Assembly: GCA_966186435.1 (NCBI GenBank)
Contig: CBIFWW010000134.1
Span: 1 to 8,862, forward strand
Source: CBIFWW01 sp966186435
GTDB taxonomy: Bacteria > Pseudomonadota > Gammaproteobacteria > Enterobacterales > Enterobacteriaceae
Length of the DNA stretch: 8,862 bases
Reading direction: 5' to 3'
Shown here one piece after another: positions 5,778-8,862 of this stretch. The translations under genes and the position numbers were made by a program. The notes below the pieces were generated by a model. That model did no database searches. It saw only the letters and a program-made list of their open reading frames with translations, and had not been told where the DNA came from. Position 1 is the first letter of the stretch; each line of letters begins with the position of its first letter.

Positions 5778-6641
5778 ATGCAAAAAATACTGGGTTTACT
5801 TGTGGTCCTCGGCTGCGTATTTGGTGGCTACTATGAGGCCGGTGGACAATTAATTACCATTTGGCAGCCAGCGGAAATTATTATTATTTTCGGTGCTGGG
5901 CTGGGGGCGATGATAATTGGTAACCCGATGCACGTTATCAAAGAGATCGGCCACCAGTTAAAAGGGGTGATGAGTAAAAATAATCTCGGGCCGGAATTCC
6001 AGCGCCAGTTATTAATGTGCCTGTATGAGCTGCTGAAAACCGTCCAAAACGGCGGCCTGCGGATGTTAGATCAGCATATTGAAAAGCCGGAGGAGAGTAC
6101 CATCTTCCAGAAATACCCGATGGTGCTCACCCAGCACCGGCTGGTGACCTTTGTCTCTGATAACTTCCGCCTGATGGCGATGGGCAAAATCGACGCCCAT
6201 GAGTTGGAGGGTATCCTGGACCAAGAGCTTGATACTGCCGAAGAAGAGCTTATCACCCCGTCGAAATCCTTCCAGCGTACCGCGGAAGCCATGCCCGGCT
6301 TTGGGATCTGTGCGGCGGTGCTGGGGATTATCATCACCATGCAATCCATCGACGGTTCCATTGCACTGATCGGCCTGAAGGTAGCGGCCGCCCTGGTGGG
6401 GACTTTCCTCGGAGTATTTATCTGTTACTGCTTTATGGACCCGCTGGCCAATGCCATGGAACAGCAGGCCCACGCCGAACATTCGCTGCTGGAATGTGTG
6501 CGTACTGTGCTGGTGGCCCATGCTGCGGGCAAGCCGACGCTGTTGGCAGTAGATGCAGGCCGTAAGTTGCTGCATCTGGCTTCAAAACCCACTTTTGCCA
6601 ACCTGGATGCTTGGGTAAATAGCATGCTGGAGAAAGAATGA
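5778..6641 (+). CDS. lafT: Flagellar motor stator protein MotA-type (LafT)
   Basis: LafT forms the ion-conducting stator with LafU and converts ion flow into torque on the rotor protein FliG. The 287 residues show four membrane segments, at about 1-20, 33-50, 172-190 and 199-220, with a large cytoplasmic loop between the second and third. Compared from memory with E. coli MotA, the first about 117 residues align without gaps. The prolines matching P173 (AMPGFG) and P222 (MDPLAN) are both present. The loop residues equivalent to R90 and E98, which contact FliG in E. coli, are Gln90 and Asp98 here. The ATG at 5778 follows AAAGAGG by five bases and a hairpin. The stop overlaps lafU by ATGA. The order in the laf cluster supports the lateral assignment. 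Proton coupling is the likely mode but is not proven by sequence. Confidence 0.94.
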   Translation: MQKILGLLVVLGCVFGGYYEAGGQLITIWQPAEIIIIFGAGLGAMIIGNPMHVIKEIGHQLKGVMSKNNLGPEFQRQLLMCLYELLKTVQNGGLRMLDQHIEKPEESTIFQKYPMVLTQHRLVTFVSDNFRLMAMGKIDAHELEGILDQELDTAEEELITPSKSFQRTAEAMPGFGICAAVLGIIITMQSIDGSIALIGLKVAAALVGTFLGVFICYCFMDPLANAMEQQAHAEHSLLECVRTVLVAHAAGKPTLLAVDAGRKLLHLASKPTFANLDAWVNSMLEKE

Positions 6642-7663
6642 GTAGCCAGAACAAAGGGGGCCGTAAAGAGCGGGGCGGTGGCACGACGATTATTCGCCGC
6701 CAGGTGAAAAAGGGCCACGGCGGCCACCACGGCGGGGCATGGAAAGTGGCCTTTGCGGATTTCACCCTCGCCATGATGGCGCTGTTTATGACCCTGTGGA
6801 TCGTCAATAGCGTTAGTAAGTCCGAGCGGGAAAGCATCATTGCTGCCCTCCACGGCCAGTCAATTTTCAGCGGCAACGGCTTTTCGCCGCTGGATAACCT
6901 GAGCAAGAAACTGGCGAAGCCGCTGCCTACCGCTCCGGCAGTTAAGCAATTGGCCTCTGAGACCCAGATGGCCAATTCTGGCCAACGTGCCCCTGCGTCC
7001 ACAGTCTCTGCGGCAGCGCAGTCAGCCCCTGTCGATCCGGCCCAAGAGCAGCAGGCACGCCAGGTAGAAAACAAAAAAATGTTGATGCAAAAGCAATCTT
7101 CGCTGGAGCTGGGCACCCTGGCCACCACCATCAACAGCGTGGCCCGCCAGGCCCATATGGAAACCAACCTTGAAATGGAAATTGTGCCTCAGGGGCTGCG
7201 GGTGCTGATTAAAGATGACCAGAACCGCAATATGTTCGAACGTGGCAGCGCCCGGATTATGCCGTTCTTCAGCCAGCTGTTAACAGAGCTGACCCCGGTG
7301 TTTGATTCGCTGGATAACAAAATCATTATCACCGGCCATACTGATGCCATGAACTATAAAACCGCTAGCGGCTATAACAACTGGAACCTCTCCGGCGACC
7401 GGGCGCTTTCGGCCCGCAAAGTGCTGGAGCAAGCGGGCATGCCTGCCGATAAGGTGATGCAGGTGAGCGCCATGTCAGACCGGATGTTACTTAACGCAGA
7501 CGACCCCCAGGGGGCAGAAAACCGGCGCATTGAAATCATGGTGTTGACCCATTCCGCTTCAGACACCCTGTATCAATTCTTTGGAGCTGAGGGCGAGAAA
7601 GTGGTACGACCGGCGGTGGCACAGCTGGAGCAACGGGAGACACAACGGAAAAAACAGGGCTGA
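6638..7663 (+). CDS. lafU: Flagellar motor stator protein MotB-type (LafU)
   Basis: LafU anchors the stator to peptidoglycan and carries the ion-binding aspartate. The 341 residues are slightly longer than E. coli MotB (308). A basic Gly/His-rich cytoplasmic N-terminus (1-35) precedes the single membrane segment at about 38-58 (VAFADFTLAMMALFMTLWIV). Asp41 there is the counterpart of E. coli MotB Asp32. A plug and a low-complexity linker follow at about 60-150. The OmpA-like peptidoglycan-binding domain covers about 185-305, with SARIMPF, GHTDAM (233-238), NWNLSGDRA and NRRIEI. The gene is intact, unlike E. coli K-12 lafU (mbhA), which is a remnant. It overlaps lafT by ATGA, keeping the two stator subunits coupled. 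It appears to be the last gene of the flagellar operon. Confidence 0.94.
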   Translation: MSSQNKGGRKERGGGTTIIRRQVKKGHGGHHGGAWKVAFADFTLAMMALFMTLWIVNSVSKSERESIIAALHGQSIFSGNGFSPLDNLSKKLAKPLPTAPAVKQLASETQMANSGQRAPASTVSAAAQSAPVDPAQEQQARQVENKKMLMQKQSSLELGTLATTINSVARQAHMETNLEMEIVPQGLRVLIKDDQNRNMFERGSARIMPFFSQLLTELTPVFDSLDNKIIITGHTDAMNYKTASGYNNWNLSGDRALSARKVLEQAGMPADKVMQVSAMSDRMLLNADDPQGAENRRIEIMVLTHSASDTLYQFFGAEGEKVVRPAVAQLEQRETQRKKQG

Positions 7664-7679
7664 TCGCAATTCGCTCAGT

Positions 7680-7722
7680 GGGCCAATGTCATCGGCGGCA
7701 AGAATCGCTATCATATTGGCCC
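7680..7722. repeat. Inverted repeat GGGCCAAT / ATTGGCCC between lafU and gutQ
   Basis: Arms GGGCCAAT (7680-7687) and ATTGGCCC (7715-7722) are perfect 8-bp complements. As RNA the stem could extend inward through a G-U and a U-A pair and further interrupted pairs, giving a long hairpin. No U-run follows (TCGCACC), so it is not a classical terminator. It may still act as a 3' mRNA-stabilising or Rho-linked structure that ends the laf operon, or regulate gutQ. The rest of the 97-nt gap shows no convincing promoter. Confidence 0.5.
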
Positions 7723-7760
7723 TCGCACCTTGTTAAGCCCGCTGTAACCCCGGAGAAATC

Positions 7761-8726
7761 ATGACTGAGTTTTTACTGACCGCCGCCCGTGAAACCTTAT
7801 TGCTGGAACTGCAAGAGGCCAGTCGCCTGCCCGAACGCCTGAATCAATCCTTTTTACATGCCGCAGAAGCGGTGCTCAACTGCCGGGGCAAAGTGATTGT
7901 CTCTGGCATGGGTAAATCTGGCCATATTGGTAAGAAGATTGCCGCAACGCTTGCCAGCACGGGTACTCCGGCCTTTTTTGTGCACCCGGCAGAAGCCCTG
8001 CACGGCGATTTAGGCATGGTTGAAAGCCGTGATCTGATGCTGTTTATCTCCTACTCTGGGGGGGCGAAAGAGCTGGATTTCATCATTCCACGGCTCCATG
8101 AAAAGCATGTGGTGCTGATTGCCATGACCGGTAAACCCAACTCCCCGCTGGCAAAAGCGGCGGCGGCCGTCATTGATATTTCCGTTGAACGGGAAGCATG
8201 CCCGATGCACCTCGCGCCAACCTCCAGTACCGTCAATACCCTGATGATGGGCGATGCCTTGGCAATGGCGGTAATGCAGGCCCGTGGTTTTAGTGAGGAA
8301 GATTTTGCCCGTTCCCACCCGGCGGGGGCCTTAGGGGCTAAATTACTTAATAACGTTCACCACCTGATGCGCCAGGGGGAAAACATCCCGCAGGTTAGCC
8401 ACGGCAGCACGGTAATGGATGCCATGCTGGAGCTAAGCCGCACCGGTCTTGGCCTGGTAGCCGTGTGTGACGACGACAAAAAGGTGTGTGGGGTATTTAC
8501 CGATGGTGACCTGCGCCGCTGGATGGTGAAAAGCGGTAGCCTGGAAGCCCAGGTGAGCGATGCCATGACCCAAGGCGGCCATCTGATCAATGCCAATCTG
8601 CGCGCCATCAGCGCCAAAGAAGCGCTGATGAATAAACAGATTAATGCCGCCCCGGTGGTGGATGACAACGGGGTACTGGTAGGAGCGATTAACCTCCAGG
8701 ATCTCTATCAGGCCGGGATCTTGTAA
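7761..8726 (+). CDS. gutQ: D-arabinose 5-phosphate isomerase GutQ
   Basis: GutQ converts D-ribulose 5-phosphate to D-arabinose 5-phosphate, the first precursor of the Kdo sugar of lipopolysaccharide, in the cytoplasm. The 321 residues equal E. coli GutQ in length. As recalled, long segments are identical (SGHIGKKIAATLASTGTPAF, EREACPMHLAPTSSTVNTLM). An N-terminal SIS isomerase domain (about 35-185) is followed by two CBS domains (about 205-260 and 268-321). Residues Lys52, Glu104, Glu145 and His186 correspond to the active-site set K59, E111, E152 and H193 of the paralogue KdsD with a constant offset of seven, so the enzyme should be active. The ATG at 7761 follows GGAGA (7752-7756). In E. 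coli, gutQ ends the glucitol (srl/gut) operon; here it stands 97 nt after lafU with no sugar-transport genes between. KdsD is the main alternative name, but the N-terminus and end (NLQDLYQAGIL) read as GutQ. Confidence 0.9.
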   Translation: MTEFLLTAARETLLLELQEASRLPERLNQSFLHAAEAVLNCRGKVIVSGMGKSGHIGKKIAATLASTGTPAFFVHPAEALHGDLGMVESRDLMLFISYSGGAKELDFIIPRLHEKHVVLIAMTGKPNSPLAKAAAAVIDISVEREACPMHLAPTSSTVNTLMMGDALAMAVMQARGFSEEDFARSHPAGALGAKLLNNVHHLMRQGENIPQVSHGSTVMDAMLELSRTGLGLVAVCDDDKKVCGVFTDGDLRRWMVKSGSLEAQVSDAMTQGGHLINANLRAISAKEALMNKQINAAPVVDDNGVLVGAINLQDLYQAGIL

Positions 8727-8736
8727 TTTATCGTTT

Positions 8737-8763
8737 GAGCGCCTGCTAACCGTCAAGGCGCTC
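8737..8763 (+). terminator. Possible terminator after gutQ
   Basis: GAGCGCC (8737-8743) and GGCGCTC (8757-8763) form a perfect 7-bp GC-rich stem with a 13-nt loop, 10 nt after the gutQ stop codon. The following bases (TAATTCTC) are only moderately T-rich, so intrinsic termination would be inefficient. Position and stem strength support the call; the loop size and poor T-tract weaken it. Confidence 0.5.
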
Positions 8764-8862
8764 TAATTCTCAATAACCACCTTTTGAATTAAATCTTAAA
8801 ATAATTTTGTTTTGTTTTTGAGATTTTTATGAAAATGGCTTTCATGGTATTTTATTAATTCT
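8764..8862. other. AT-rich gene-free tail
   Basis: No gene is visible. The stretch is strongly AT-rich with T-runs (about 8803-8829) and a short inverted repeat, ATGAAA/TTTCAT (8829-8845). Such DNA suits a promoter region or an H-NS-bound flank for a gene beyond the window, but no convincing -35/-10 pair can be assigned. The only short ORF, at 8829, encodes nine residues without a ribosome site. Confidence 0.5.

Noticed and set aside
6704..6739. Gly/His-rich N-terminus of LafU as a metal-binding site
   Set aside because: E. coli MotB has a similar basic Gly/His segment just before its membrane helix, so this is a family trait rather than a novelty.
6433..7167. 244-codon open frame on the minus strand across lafT-lafU
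   Set aside because: It lies antisense to two clearly real motor genes, has a Cys/Trp/Ala/Pro-rich composition with no recognisable domain, and lacks a convincing start context. The same holds for the other antisense open frames, such as 811-1284 and 6066-6575.
7445..7452. Exact GCCGATAA (sigma-28 -10 consensus) inside lafU
   Set aside because: There is no TAAA-type -35 at the required spacing and no gene start nearby. The bases simply encode Ala-Asp-Lys. Partial matches in lafB at about 1935 and 2111 fail for the same reason.
8829..8858. Nine-codon ORF (MKMAFMVFY) in the AT-rich tail
   Set aside because: It has no ribosome site, is too short to assess, and its start lies within a small inverted repeat.
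1..8862. Mobile elements, tRNA/rRNA genes, CRISPR arrays or toxin-antitoxin genes
   Set aside because: I saw no transposase-like ORF, spaced direct-repeat array, tRNA-like cloverleaf or terminal repeats. The window is fully accounted for by flagellar genes, gutQ and their regulatory DNA.

Overview
This window looks like the late-gene end of a second, lateral-type flagellar system (Flag-2 / Laf) from an enterobacterium (Enterobacterales), followed by a gutQ gene. The assignment to a lateral system rests mainly on gene order. Flagellin, FliD, FliS, a FliT-like protein, FliK, FliL, a sigma-28 factor, MotA and MotB lie in one unbroken same-strand run, the lafA-B-C-D-E-F-S-T-U order. In a primary enterobacterial flagellar system these genes are scattered over several operons. 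The host group is suggested by the 321-residue GutQ, whose long stretches match the E. coli protein as I recall it. I cannot name the species.

Layout: (1) 1-279 is an AT-rich gene-free leader with inverted repeats and a plausible sigma-28 promoter just ahead of lafA. (2) lafA (280-1170) is the flagellin, apparently monocistronic and closed by a strong intrinsic terminator (1188-1215). (3) 1216-1357 is a compact control region. It holds a pair of TCCAGGAA direct repeats around a small palindrome, a consensus-fitting IHF site, and a near-perfect sigma-54 (-24/-12) promoter. (4) lafB to lafU (1358-7663) form a tight operon with three or four start/stop overlaps. It encodes the filament cap, export chaperones, hook-length control protein, FliL, the dedicated sigma factor and both stator proteins. 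(5) A 97-nt gap with a long inverted repeat leads into gutQ (7761-8726), an arabinose-5-phosphate isomerase. A weak hairpin and an AT-rich tail follow it.

How the parts work together (inference from sequence plus known lateral systems): a sigma-54 activator outside the window (LafK in relatives) with IHF bending would switch on lafB-lafU. That operon makes the sigma factor LafS, which then transcribes lafA from its own sigma-28-type promoter. LafC and LafD would chaperone the late export substrates, LafE would set hook length, LafB would cap the filament, and LafT/LafU with LafF would power rotation. No chemotaxis gene is present in the window.

All ten genes look intact. The points most worth a second look are the sigma-54/IHF/direct-repeat control region, a canonical EF-hand loop inside the cap protein LafB, substitution in LafT of the two charged MotA residues that contact FliG, a conserved TLR5-recognition triad in a methionine-rich flagellin, a hairpin abutting the lafT ribosome-binding site, and the placement of gutQ beside lafU.
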